Shown here piece after piece: positions 24,273 to 34,235 of a stretch of DNA of 36,966 bases (positions are counted from its first letter, which is position 1; each line of letters starts with the position of its first letter). The notes beneath the pieces are model-generated. The model was not told the origin of the DNA, did no database searches, and saw only the letters and a program-made list of their open reading frames with translations. The translations under genes were made by a program, and so were the position numbers. Source of the DNA: Puniceicoccales bacterium (lineage in GTDB: Bacteria > Verrucomicrobiota > Verrucomicrobiia > Opitutales > LL51). The stretch spans positions 1 through 36,966 of the forward strand of contig JAIRRZ010000013.1 in the NCBI GenBank assembly GCA_031255715.1, given 5' to 3'.

Positions 24273-25805
24273 ATGACAACTTTAGATAGCAACACAATTC
24301 GGATACGCATGGACGTACTATCTTTTGATGCTCCATTCGATGCCGTACGTAGGCAACCGATACAATTTTGGCGATGCAACGATCTACGATTTCAGCTGGG
24401 AATTTTTTGTGGCGACGAGGTCATTAACGTCACTAATTTTACAACTTTACATCTATCGGTACGTGCATTGGACGATGGGAATCCTCCATCGGGAGGTTTA
24501 CCGAGTTTGATGTTAGGTTCAGCAACTACCTTCGATACAACGGTAACGGCTGAAACGTGGACCACCGGTGTAAAACAGCACGCAGAAATTAAATTTTCCG
24601 CAATAGATAATGCCATGGAAGCGGGGGAGTATTGGATTAGTTTCTGGGCAACGACTAACACGGACCATACGATAACGCTTTCATCGGGAATATGTAAAGT
24701 TTTAGAAAACGGAGGTATTTCACTGACACCACCTGACCCTAAAGAAAATTATTACACCGCAACGGAATGCGACGATAAAATCGACGACAAATTAGATGCG
24801 CAGCTTGAAAACTATTACACTGCAACGGAATGCGATGACAAATTTGCTCCAATCGACAGCGATACAGGGGCCGATCTTTCCGATTACTATACCAAATCCG
24901 AGGTAAATAGCACCTTAGAAAACTATTACACCGCAACGGAATGCGACGATAAAATCGACGACAAATTAGATGCGCAGTTTGAAAACTATTACACCGCAAC
25001 GGAATGCGATGATAAAATCGACGACAAATTAGATGCGCAGCTTGAAAATTATTACACCGCAACGGAATGCGATGATAAATTTGCTCCAATCGACAGCAGC
25101 GGAAATGGAGGAGAAAATAGTGGTTTGACTCCAGAAAATAAGGGAGAACTTGTCCTTGGTAACGGTAGTGGAGCCGCATTGCTAGCCGCTGGACAAAATC
25201 AACAGCTACTCGTCGCTAATCCCGACGCTGCTTTGGGCGCCGAATGGTACAACTATCCCTGGCAATTATTACAAGAAACCATAATCGATAATGCCGTTTC
25301 AGCTGTCACATTCGAAAATATCTTCAATACTAGCCTTTTCTGGCACTATAAACTTTCCTACAACTTTATTACCACATCCATTGCCGATGAGCGCCTCTGC
25401 ATGATTTTCGGCTATGACAATGGCGATACAACTACCTGGGAAACCGATATCAATGAATACACTTATAGTACAAGCGACTTTTCTGGAAGTGTCGCTAAAT
25501 ACGCAGCCTACCAGTTTGTTGACGGTTTTTTTGGATTCGGTAACGATAATGCAACCTACCGCAACGATGGAGGATGGATAAATGGTGAAATGGATATTTG
25601 GAACGACGGTAATATTAACCATAAGGTCCAGGCCCGCGCATATACTAGCTCCTATCGAGTTTTGAACAATTCCTTCATCGGTAATGGCGGTATTTACAAT
25701 TTCATTTATAGAAATGTCGGTGAAAATGTGATTCGTTCGCTAAAAATTTACGTCGCCAATGGAACCTTGAACTCGGGGAGACTTACACTTTATGGAATAC
25801 GCTAA
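24273..25805 (+). CDS. Phage tail fibre / receptor-binding protein
   Basis: 510 aa. Residues 1-155 form a beta-rich N-terminal domain (FWRCNDLRFQLGIFCGDEVI... to ITLSSGICKVLENGG), comparable to baseplate-attachment domains such as BppU. Residues about 158-274 are six tandem repeats of the type ENYYTATECDDKIDDKLDAQ or variants (one is YYTKSEVNST), the known trimeric-fibre repeat style. A Gly-rich linker follows, then a C-terminal beta-rich tip (about 320-510) ending SGRLTLYGIR. Trimer formation and host binding are expected from the family. The next small gene overlaps by 14 bases. Confidence 0.85.
   Translation: MTTLDSNTIRIRMDVLSFDAPFDAVRRQPIQFWRCNDLRFQLGIFCGDEVINVTNFTTLHLSVRALDDGNPPSGGLPSLMLGSATTFDTTVTAETWTTGVKQHAEIKFSAIDNAMEAGEYWISFWATTNTDHTITLSSGICKVLENGGISLTPPDPKENYYTATECDDKIDDKLDAQLENYYTATECDDKFAPIDSDTGADLSDYYTKSEVNSTLENYYTATECDDKIDDKLDAQFENYYTATECDDKIDDKLDAQLENYYTATECDDKFAPIDSSGNGGENSGLTPENKGELVLGNGSGAALLAAGQNQQLLVANPDAALGAEWYNYPWQLLQETIIDNAVSAVTFENIFNTSLFWHYKLSYNFITTSIADERLCMIFGYDNGDTTTWETDINEYTYSTSDFSGSVAKYAAYQFVDGFFGFGNDNATYRNDGGWINGEMDIWNDGNINHKVQARAYTSSYRVLNNSFIGNGGIYNFIYRNVGENVIRSLKIYVANGTLNSGRLTLYGIR
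24744..25095 (+). repeat. Tandem repeats in the tail fibre gene
   Basis: Six units built on a 63-bp core encoding ENYYTATECDDKIDDKLDAQL. Full units at about 24744, 24927 and 24990 differ by a few bases. Two shorter units run into KFAPIDS, and one is the divergent DYYTKSEVNSTL. Confidence 0.85.
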
Positions 25806-25935
25806 TATGGAAGAGCTACTCGTACGGCTAGAACGCTTGGTCGAGGAAATTCGCTCCCAGCTCGACAGCCTCGATAGAACACTGCACACCGAAATCGAAA
25901 CTTTACAGTCACAGATCAATAATTTGCGAAATTAG
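25792..25935 (+). CDS. Small coiled-coil phage protein
   Basis: 47 aa from the ATG at 25792 (or 42 aa from 25807). The sequence MEELLVRLERLVEEIRSQLD continues with SLDRTLHTEIETLQSQINNL, a heptad pattern over its whole length. It overlaps the fibre stop by 14 bases, suggesting coupled translation. A fibre chaperone or trimeric fibre partner is a guess. Confidence 0.6.
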   Translation: MEYANMEELLVRLERLVEEIRSQLDSLDRTLHTEIETLQSQINNLRN

Positions 25936-25971
25936 TCTAATTGAAAATACAGTGAGGAATTAAAAAAAGCA

Positions 25972-26082
25972 ATGAGGAAAAACTCGAAAAAAATGCATAA
26001 TCAATCCATCAGCAACGATAAAGATCGAATTTTTCCGGAATCGAAGCTTTATTCAATAAATAAATCAAAATTTAAGCAATAG
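25972..26082 (+). CDS. Possible 36-aa ORF
   Basis: A basic, polar ORF (MRKNSKKMHNQS...) ends 5 bases before the next gene. There is no domain. It may be a chance ORF in an A-rich leader; listed because it sits between two phage genes in the same direction. Confidence 0.2.
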   Translation: MRKNSKKMHNQSISNDKDRIFPESKLYSINKSKFKQ

Positions 26083-26087
26083 AAAAA

Positions 26088-27836
26088 ATGATTTGGAAAT
26101 TAAAGTATGAAGGCGAAGAAAAAACGCTCGCCGAATGGGGAATTTGTGACGTCGTTCGGAAATTGAAAAATCAGGCAATGGATTCCGTAATTTTCAAGGT
26201 TCCGGGAAATATGATCGACGCACCGTTACAATTTGCGCCGCAGAAAGTAATTCAAATTTTTCGAGATGAACAACTATGGTTTACGGGAATTGTAACGAAA
26301 ACACCGATCTATGGCAGCGCGATGGAGGAATTTCATCAATATACCCTATCGGGACCCTGGTGGTATTTGGACAATTTGATTTACCAACAGATCTGGAAAG
26401 AGCCAACCAATCCTAATGATGACAGTAGCACACTGGGCGATATTAAAAAAAGTCATCTCATTCTTGGCCAGGATATCGATGGCAATGCAATTACAATCGG
26501 TAAGCAACTGTGCGATGTGATCGACTACATCAATGCTGCGGTTGGACAAAATGTAATCGCATTGTCGGAGGACATCGACTTGCCAATTTACATTCCCTTC
26601 GATGAATGTAAGGATTTGTCCTGCGCAGAGGTAATTCGACGCTTACTGCGCTGGGTTCCGGATACGGTTACGTTCTTCGACTACACACAATCGATTCCGA
26701 TTCTACATATTACGCGCCGCAGCCAATTGGCTAAATTGCTCCTTGATATCAATGACTTGAGCGAATTTCATTTCGTGCCGCGCTATGATTTACAAATTCA
26801 GGCAGTCGTTTTAAAATTTGAAAAAACTCATAAAAATAGCGGAAAATCCTGGAAAACTATTGAAATCCAACGCCATCCAACCAACGCCACGGGTATGGAA
26901 CTACGGTCGCTCGTCATGACCATTGAACTGGAAGGTACCCAATCAACCCATATCAAACAGGATATTGGCACGGAATTAATTCAAATTAATAGCGAAACGT
27001 GGTGGCAAAAGCACCTTCCAGGGCTGAATAATGTTTCCAATTTTGCCGTACAAGATCCAACCCGCGAGGGTAATTTACCCAATGAGCTTCTTTCAGGATC
27101 GGTCGCCAATTGGATGGATCGCGATGTGGAAGAAGATATCGTAACGGCAAAAATTTCCTATGAAACGGAGGATGAAATCGTCCATGATCGTGAGGTTGCC
27201 GTAAAAATTAATACCACCAATGCCCAATCCAAAACCTATCGAAGTCTTATATCCTATGTCAGTGAAGAAACTGTTCCGGAAGATTTGGCAGAAAACATTT
27301 ACCAAAGCGTTTCCGTACTGCAGTACGAAGGCAAAATTCGGCAGGTTCGTCGGGAAATTTCGAATACCTTTCTAGGGAAAATTATCAATGTTACCGGCGG
27401 ACGCCAAGAGTGGAAATTGATGGATGCGGTGGTACAAACCGTGGAAGAGCATCTGGATGTGGGCGAAACGACGATTCTTCTCGGCCCCGCTAAACACCTC
27501 GGCCCGGACGATCTTTCCGAATTGACTAAGTCTAACCGCCATCGCTTTTCTTCGCGAAATTTTCATTCCAGAACTACGGCGGAAGCCGGCGGCAATTCCT
27601 ATGTCGAGCAAGGAAAATATGGTCGTGTCGAAAGTACATCCTATGGCCCTGGTAAAATGAGCAAGTTATCCTTTTACGATCCCGCTAACACCGACCGAAA
27701 GATCTCTATCGATGTCGGCGAACTGGATGTGGATACCACCGTTTGCCTGCGTTTGGAAGATGTTTCAGACTCGGGTGCATTGAAAAAGCGCTATACGCTC
27801 TCCAGCGAACCTTTCGTTCTCCCGGTACAAAACTAG
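26088..27836 (+). CDS. Putative phage tail/baseplate protein
   Basis: 582 aa. The N-terminal part (MIWKLKYEGEEKTLAEWGI..., DSVIFKVPGNMIDAPLQF, KVIQIFRDEQLWFTGIVTK) has the strand pattern of tail hub or distal tail proteins that describe a ring-forming beta domain. CAEVIRRLLRWVPDTVTFFDYT then PILHITRR is also hub-like. The C-terminal ~90 residues look like an added domain (SKLSFYDPANTDRKISIDVG...). No lysozyme or peptidase motif is seen. Hub function is inference from position after the fibre and from this pattern. Confidence 0.6.
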   Translation: MIWKLKYEGEEKTLAEWGICDVVRKLKNQAMDSVIFKVPGNMIDAPLQFAPQKVIQIFRDEQLWFTGIVTKTPIYGSAMEEFHQYTLSGPWWYLDNLIYQQIWKEPTNPNDDSSTLGDIKKSHLILGQDIDGNAITIGKQLCDVIDYINAAVGQNVIALSEDIDLPIYIPFDECKDLSCAEVIRRLLRWVPDTVTFFDYTQSIPILHITRRSQLAKLLLDINDLSEFHFVPRYDLQIQAVVLKFEKTHKNSGKSWKTIEIQRHPTNATGMELRSLVMTIELEGTQSTHIKQDIGTELIQINSETWWQKHLPGLNNVSNFAVQDPTREGNLPNELLSGSVANWMDRDVEEDIVTAKISYETEDEIVHDREVAVKINTTNAQSKTYRSLISYVSEETVPEDLAENIYQSVSVLQYEGKIRQVRREISNTFLGKIINVTGGRQEWKLMDAVVQTVEEHLDVGETTILLGPAKHLGPDDLSELTKSNRHRFSSRNFHSRTTAEAGGNSYVEQGKYGRVESTSYGPGKMSKLSFYDPANTDRKISIDVGELDVDTTVCLRLEDVSDSGALKKRYTLSSEPFVLPVQN

Positions 27837-27887
27837 AAATATGCGCTTTTTTTTAATTCATTGCTTTCAAACAAATCACATTTAGCC

Positions 27888-28508
27888 ATGTCCACCTATA
27901 CTCCGTTTTTATGTCATGTGACGCCCTATGGAACGCCATTTTTCGTACCTCTGAAATCTTCAGCAGATACTTTTATGATCAGTAATTTGTCGGCGGAAGA
28001 GCTTTGCCGCAACTATTGGTTATTGGAATCGTTGACGATTTATTACAAACTGATCTTTAGTGGTTCGCTGGAAATTACGGGTAATCTTTCGCTGGGAGGG
28101 ATGTACGCTACGGCACCTCGTATGCGGCTACTTAATGTTCCGAGTTTTCAGGGTACGATTTTCCATTCGTCGAGCGGCGTTCAAGCGGATGGCAATGTTG
28201 ATTTTTCGAGTATCTACCACCAAAGCGATGGTCTGTATGCGGTGAATTTTGATTTTGCGATTTATGCCAGAGTTGAGACCATCTCTGGCAGTAATTTTCT
28301 CGTTTCCTTTTATCGCAGCGTTGGACATAGCAGCCAACGCAACAGCTACAAAACGCAAACTGTGAATTTTTTAGGAAAAAGCATAACCGTTTATTTAAAC
28401 TATAACGATCAAATTTGGGAGAGTGATGAAATCGAACTTGCCGAATTTTCCTTGGCAGCAGTGTTGTACGATAATAATACACCACAAAGGGAATCCTCCT
28501 CAGTATAA
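27888..28508 (+). CDS. Hypothetical phage protein, last of the cluster
   Basis: 206 aa from the ATG at 27888; the open frame starts at a TTG at 27861. The sequence is beta-rich with aromatic residues (SLTIYYKLIFSGSLEITGNLS, YAVNFDFAIYARVETISGSN). It could be an accessory fibre or tip protein. No family is recognised. No phage-like gene of confidence follows it. Confidence 0.6.
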   Translation: MSTYTPFLCHVTPYGTPFFVPLKSSADTFMISNLSAEELCRNYWLLESLTIYYKLIFSGSLEITGNLSLGGMYATAPRMRLLNVPSFQGTIFHSSSGVQADGNVDFSSIYHQSDGLYAVNFDFAIYARVETISGSNFLVSFYRSVGHSSQRNSYKTQTVNFLGKSITVYLNYNDQIWESDEIELAEFSLAAVLYDNNTPQRESSSV

Positions 28509-28901
28509 AGACCGTATAATCAACAGAAATAATCCCATAGAGTAACTAAACTTATGATCGCTATGATTATTTTAGGGATTGCTATGATTGTGTTATGCAT
28601 TGGAAAATAATAGATCAAAGTAGTATAGGAGGAATCTATCGCCCAATAGGGTAGGAACGTACCTAGATATGAGGTCATTGCCGATAAATGCCCCTACAAG
28701 AAGCGCACAAAAGATACGGTTCGATATTAATACACTACCATGGGACACCTAAAGGAATTTTGAACGATAACTTTGGACAACTTTGACATTTGGGAGCTTT
28801 TAATCAAGCGCGGAATGTCGACCGATGTAAATTTTCAAAATAAATAGCGATCACAATTAAAAAATACTTGACATATTTGGTAAAAATCAATCAGCTGCTA
28901 A
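28509..28901. other. 393-bp boundary region with tiny ORF and gene debris
   Basis: A hydrophobic 18-aa ORF (MIAMIILGIAMIVLCIGK, 28554-28610) could be a tiny membrane peptide or chance. From 28688 a 32-codon frame (MPLQEAHKRYGSILIHYHG..) stops at 28786, while the +1-shifted frame continues as DNFDIWELLIKRGMSTDVNF to 28847. This looks like one small gene broken by a frameshift. A TTGACA at 28868-28873 may belong to the next gene, but no good -10 follows. Confidence 0.35.
28688..28847 (+). pseudogene. Possible frameshifted small gene
   Basis: Two overlapping frames together encode about 55 residues of protein-like sequence with a +1 shift near 28770. The family is not recognised. It may instead be non-coding. 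Confidence 0.3.
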
Positions 28902-29519
28902 ATGATGAATACTTCATTTAAAATAAAAAAAATTGTAAATCATTTAGAAAATTGTTTCCTGATTAGTTCACTAGGAATAGTTACGTCTTTTGGAAATGAT
29001 CTATTGCATGAAAAGATGAAAAAATCTAGCTCTCCTTCTTACGAAAGTGATTCACATGCGAATGTAAAGGGTTCAAAGGCAGCTAGTAAAAACAAACCTC
29101 CTGCAGAGAACCAACCTTTAAAGGGTTCAAAGGCAGCTAGTAAAAACAAACCTCCTGCAGGGAACCAACCTTTAAAGGGTTCAAAGGCAGCTAGTAAAAA
29201 CAAACCTCCTGCAGAGAACCAACCTTTAAAGGGTCCAAAGGCAGCTAGTAAAAACAAACCTCCTGCAGGGAACCAACCTTTAAAGGGTTCAAAGGCAGCT
29301 AGTAAAAACAAGCCTCCTGCAGAGAACCAACCTTTAAAGGGTTCAAAGGCAGCTAGTAAAAATTATCAGCCTCCTAAGGGTGGAAGTGCGTTAGTTGTTA
29401 GTAAGGACCACGTTAGTAAGGACCACATAACAGCTTTGTTAAAACTTAGAAATGGACCCACATACACTTTCTTTTCAAATGGAGACCAAACTTCCAATTC
29501 GAATCGGCAAACTCCATAA
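28902..29519 (+). CDS. Repeat protein with 18-residue units
   Basis: 205 aa. It has a basic start (MMNTSFKIKKIVNHLEN) and a short hydrophobic stretch CFLISSLGIVTSFG (about 18-31), possibly a leader. Residues about 57-146 are five perfect-length repeats GSKAASKNKPPAENQPLK, with Glu or Gly alternating at one position and one Ser-to-Pro change; a sixth partial unit follows. The C-terminal tail ends LRNGPTYTFFSNGDQTSNSN. The protein is Lys/Pro-rich, likely disordered and probably exported. Function is unknown. Confidence 0.7.
   Translation: MMNTSFKIKKIVNHLENCFLISSLGIVTSFGNDLLHEKMKKSSSPSYESDSHANVKGSKAASKNKPPAENQPLKGSKAASKNKPPAGNQPLKGSKAASKNKPPAENQPLKGPKAASKNKPPAGNQPLKGSKAASKNKPPAENQPLKGSKAASKNYQPPKGGSALVVSKDHVSKDHITALLKLRNGPTYTFFSNGDQTSNSNRQTP
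29070..29362 (+). repeat. 54-bp tandem repeats (5 full plus partial)
   Basis: Units at 29070, 29124, 29178, 29232 and 29286 and a partial unit from 29340. They are almost identical. The codon GAG/GGG alternates E-G-E-G-E, implying spread by a 108-bp double unit. Confidence 0.95.
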
Positions 29520-29553
29520 GAAGATCGATGAAAGTCGTTGTTTACCATAACGG

Positions 29554-30414
29554 CTAATTGTAAAAGGTATCGAGACGCAATGGTGGATGATTTTTAATTT
29601 TTATGTTAGCATAAGATGGTAATTGGTCAACATTGCGCATAACACCAAGTTGGATATCAGAAGATTGTTTCATTTTTATGTGATGTTCCTCCGAGTTGGG
29701 TTGGTGGGCATCCTTACCTTCTTTATTGATAATAATCATCGGTTGGCTAACACCGTTGGTTGTAATACGAATAGCCTGATAGTCAGGATCACGATTTAAT
29801 ATGCCGTATTGTCTGCAAATATCGACGTGTAGGAAAAAGAGTATGAAGTACTTTTTTTCATTTTCCATTGCCAAACAAGTGGCAGAGCATTTAAACATGA
29901 CCATTTCCCTTTCTTCTGGGCAGTTTTTTTCTGGGTAGTTTTTTTCTGGGTAGTTTTTTTCTGAGCAGTTTTTTTCTGGGCAGTTTTTTTCTGGGCAGTT
30001 TTCAAATCCGACATAAATTTTCACTTGACATTCTTTAATCCATTCTTCTCTCGCATTGAGGTTAATTGGTCGAATAGTAACCAAGATTTTTTTATATTCT
30101 GATTCTGGTTTTTTTTCGACTATTGATTGGCATATTTCTACATTCGTTGTTTGTTTAAATCGATTGGGTTCTTTAGAATCGGCACGCACATTAGTGTTAG
30201 TGTCATTAAGTTCCTTCATTACTTTTTCTGCCGTGGAATGATTTGTGGAATGATTTATTTCGCTAAGATTTGAAACCATACTTTGCACAGCTAGTGATTC
30301 TTCTGGAGAAAGCCCACTAGTATCTTCAATAGAAACGATGCCTACGCCTTCGGAAAAAACAAACGGAGCAGGACAGAAAAATGCCGATATTGATAAAAAG
30401 TAAAAATATTTCAT
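29554..30414 (-). CDS. Secreted protein with pentapeptide repeats
   Basis: 286 aa. A clear signal peptide, MKYFYFLSISAFFCPAPFVF then SEG, opens the protein. The body is Asn/Glu/Lys-rich with KKILVTIRPINLNAREEWIKEC leading into six tandem units of N-[CY]-[PS]-E-[KE] (about residues 139-168), giving several Cys residues. After the repeats comes MVMFKCSATCLAMENEKKYFILFFLHVD and a Lys/Asn-rich C-terminus. No known domain is recognised. The gene is divergent from 30479 and shares overlapping promoters. Confidence 0.75.
   Translation of the reverse strand: MKYFYFLSISAFFCPAPFVFSEGVGIVSIEDTSGLSPEESLAVQSMVSNLSEINHSTNHSTAEKVMKELNDTNTNVRADSKEPNRFKQTTNVEICQSIVEKKPESEYKKILVTIRPINLNAREEWIKECQVKIYVGFENCPEKNCPEKNCSEKNYPEKNYPEKNCPEEREMVMFKCSATCLAMENEKKYFILFFLHVDICRQYGILNRDPDYQAIRITTNGVSQPMIIINKEGKDAHQPNSEEHHIKMKQSSDIQLGVMRNVDQLPSYANIKIKNHPPLRLDTFYN
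29911..30000 (-). repeat. 15-bp tandem repeats (six units)
   Basis: Six units of AACTGCCCAGAAAAA and variants (TAC for TGC, TCA for CCA) encode NCPEK-type pentapeptides. The 15-bp period keeps frame. Confidence 0.92.
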
Positions 30415-30425
30415 TGTATTTAAAA

Positions 30426-30453
30426 ATATTATAGAAAAAAATATTTACATCAA
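30426..30453 (-). promoter_or_regulatory. Promoter of the pentapeptide-repeat gene
   Basis: Minus strand TTGATG (30453-30448), a 16-nt spacer and TAATAT (30431-30426); the ATG is at 30414. Its -35 box overlaps the -35 box of the divergent promoter. Confidence 0.65.
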
Positions 30454-30471
30454 GATAAATTTGAATATATT
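30444..30471 (+). promoter_or_regulatory. Divergent promoter, leaderless
   Basis: TTTACA at 30444-30449, a 16-nt spacer and TATATT at 30466-30471. The ATG at 30479 is 7 bases after the -10 box, at the expected +1. Confidence 0.6.
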
Positions 30472-30478
30472 TTTATGT

Positions 30479-30742
30479 ATGGAAACGGCAACGAGTAATG
30501 CAATCATTACTGCCAGCAATATAGCTGACATTAAAGGTAACTCTGTGGTAGACGTTAAGGCACAGGAAACTCTGGATATAGGAACTCCTCCGATAGTTCG
30601 AGAATTACGAAAACGTCCGATTGAAAAAAGCATGGAGGAAAACCAAACTCTTGGTAATATAAATAATCAATCAGAGGCATTAACAGTCGATGCCAATGTT
30701 ATAGCAAAGCAGCTCATAGGATTAGATGGATTACCCGAATAG
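30479..30742 (+). CDS. Hypothetical protein
   Basis: 87 aa from the ATG at 30479, preferred over a TTG at 30461 because a promoter places the transcript start there. Thr/Asn/Ile-rich N-terminus (METATSNAIITASNIAD), no signal peptide, no recognised domain. It overlaps the next gene by 17 bases in another frame. Confidence 0.55.
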   Translation: METATSNAIITASNIADIKGNSVVDVKAQETLDIGTPPIVRELRKRPIEKSMEENQTLGNINNQSEALTVDANVIAKQLIGLDGLPE

Positions 30743-30944
30743 AAATGCTATAGCCCAAAAAACTGACATGGAACAAATGACTAGAGAAATGTATTACGCG
30801 ATAACGGGACAGAATATGATTGTACCAAGGCCAATATCAAAGCCAACTCAAAAAACAGACAAGAAAAAAATAAAAGGACAGGTGAAAAAACGAGCAAGAA
30901 AAGCAGTCTATAGCACTATAAGTCCGACACGAAGCTCCCTGTAA
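30726..30944 (+). CDS. Hypothetical basic protein
   Basis: 72 aa. It starts inside the end of the previous gene (17-base overlap), so translation may be coupled. The two could also be one gene split by a frameshift. The C-terminal half is strongly basic (KTDKKKIKGQVKKRARK), which could bind nucleic acid. Family unknown. Confidence 0.5.
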   Translation: MDYPNRNAIAQKTDMEQMTREMYYAITGQNMIVPRPISKPTQKTDKKKIKGQVKKRARKAVYSTISPTRSSL

Positions 30945-31054
30945 GAAAAGTTAAAGCACCGTATGGAAAAATTGGTTCATGGCAATGTGAATCAATTTTT
31001 TTATATTATTTTAGATAGTTTTCCACTATTTTGCTTAATTTTACCAAAAAATCA

Positions 31055-31082
31055 TTTACATAAAGTAAAATATACATAATAT
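31055..31082 (+). promoter_or_regulatory. Promoter of the polyproline gene
   Basis: TTTACA at 31055-31060, a 16-nt spacer and TAATAT at 31077-31082. The downstream context (TTTACA then AAAATAT in the spacer) is shared with 33522-33549 and 34236-34263. Confidence 0.6.
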
Positions 31083-31138
31083 ATAGAAAGTTTTGGATGA
31101 TTGGGAAATCATTCGCTAAATTAAAGAAAGATATGGAT

Positions 31139-33265
<2,127 letters not shown>

Positions 33266-33603
33266 CCTTTCACGCATGAATCTAAAAAACGTAAAATATT
33301 AATCTTCAAAAACTCAGGCGCTCAACGAAAGATGAGCGCACTGATGTATTGACGGAAAATGATTGAAATCTGCAATGGGAACCAGATAAATAATTGCATG
33401 ACGAAATTTTGTTGAAATAAAAATGGTCGGTGTATGAGCCACAGAAATAGTCATATAGGTCTCCGGTAAGTAATAATTTCTTAAGATTTTGTTTTATTGT
33501 TTTTCAAAAAAAAAAAAAAACTTTACAAAAAATAAAATATGAATAGCATAAAGTAAGTTTGGTAATTCCTAAAAATACCAATTAATTTATAAAGGATAAA
33601 AGT
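33266..33603. other. 338-bp intergenic region: hairpin and A15 tract
   Basis: A stem-loop GCGCTCA/TGAGCGC lies at 33318-33339, without a T-run. A run of 15 A at 33506-33520 abuts the promoter of the next gene. I see no ORF. Confidence 0.6.
33522..33549 (+). promoter_or_regulatory. Promoter beside an A15 tract
   Basis: TTTACA at 33522-33527, a 16-nt spacer and TAGCAT at 33544-33549. The homopolymer A15 ends one base before the -35 box, where it may act as an UP element or vary in length. Confidence 0.6.
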
Positions 33604-34155
33604 ATGGAAAATGTACACAAAATGATATTGTTATCGCTATTATGTGTTGGATGGGCATATAATGGTGTGATATTGCATGGGAAAGATGCACCATCGCATG
33701 AAAACGCTGCCCCTGCCGAAGGAAATGCAGCCAGTTCTGAAACTGAAAAAACGTCCCAAAGTAGCACTAAAAGTCCAGCCGCAGACGAGCCCCAAAAAAG
33801 CAAGGCGACGGAACCCAATTCATCCGCAAAGCAAACCACAGACGAGTCCCCAAAAAGCAAGACGACGGAACCCAATTCATCCGCAAAGCAAACCACAAAT
33901 AAGGCAAAAAAAGGCAAGGTAACGAAAACCAATTCGTCCAAAAAGCAAACCACAGATAAGGCAAAAAAAGGCAAGGTAACGAAAACCAATTCGTCCAAAA
34001 AGCGAACAAAAAAACCACCCAACAGACATCAGAATAATACGTCCAAAGAAATAAAAAAACTGGCAAAATATATCAAAGAAATAAACAAGAAGTTAGATGA
34101 TATGGGAAAAAGACTTACAGGAATACCAATACCACAAGAAGTGCAAGCACGGTAG
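33604..34155 (+). CDS. Secreted Lys-rich repeat protein of the leader family
   Basis: 183 aa. The leader MENVHKMILLSLLCVGWAYN matches those at 31139 and 34291. After a Ser/Ala/Glu-rich linker come four 19-residue repeats (about 64-138), evolving from KSKATEPNSSAKQTT to KGKVTKTNSSKKQTT, then a basic end KRTKKPPNRHQN and a C-terminal helix IKKLAKYIKEINKKLDDMGKRL. The Lys/Ser/Thr/Pro repeats resemble histone H1-like tails. DNA or host-factor binding is speculation. A strong terminator follows. Confidence 0.75.
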   Translation: MENVHKMILLSLLCVGWAYNGVILHGKDAPSHENAAPAEGNAASSETEKTSQSSTKSPAADEPQKSKATEPNSSAKQTTDESPKSKTTEPNSSAKQTTNKAKKGKVTKTNSSKKQTTDKAKKGKVTKTNSSKKRTKKPPNRHQNNTSKEIKKLAKYIKEINKKLDDMGKRLTGIPIPQEVQAR

Positions 34156-34184
34156 AAACAAGAATAAAAGTGGATTATCGGTCC

Positions 34185-34219
34185 AATGGGAGCTTTTCAG
34201 ACTCCCATTTTATTTTTTT
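34185..34219 (+). terminator. Intrinsic terminator
   Basis: AATGGGAG (34185-34192) pairs with CTCCCATT (34202-34209), followed by TTATTTTTTTA. It separates two leader-family genes, so each has its own transcript. Confidence 0.85.
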
Positions 34220-34235
34220 AGAGAAAATGAAAAAC

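Noticed and set aside
29039-29311. 90-aa minus-strand repeat ORF
   Set aside because: Shadow of the 54-bp tandem repeat of the plus-strand gene.
29070-29362. CRISPR array
   Set aside because: Units are directly contiguous, in frame and coding; no spacers.
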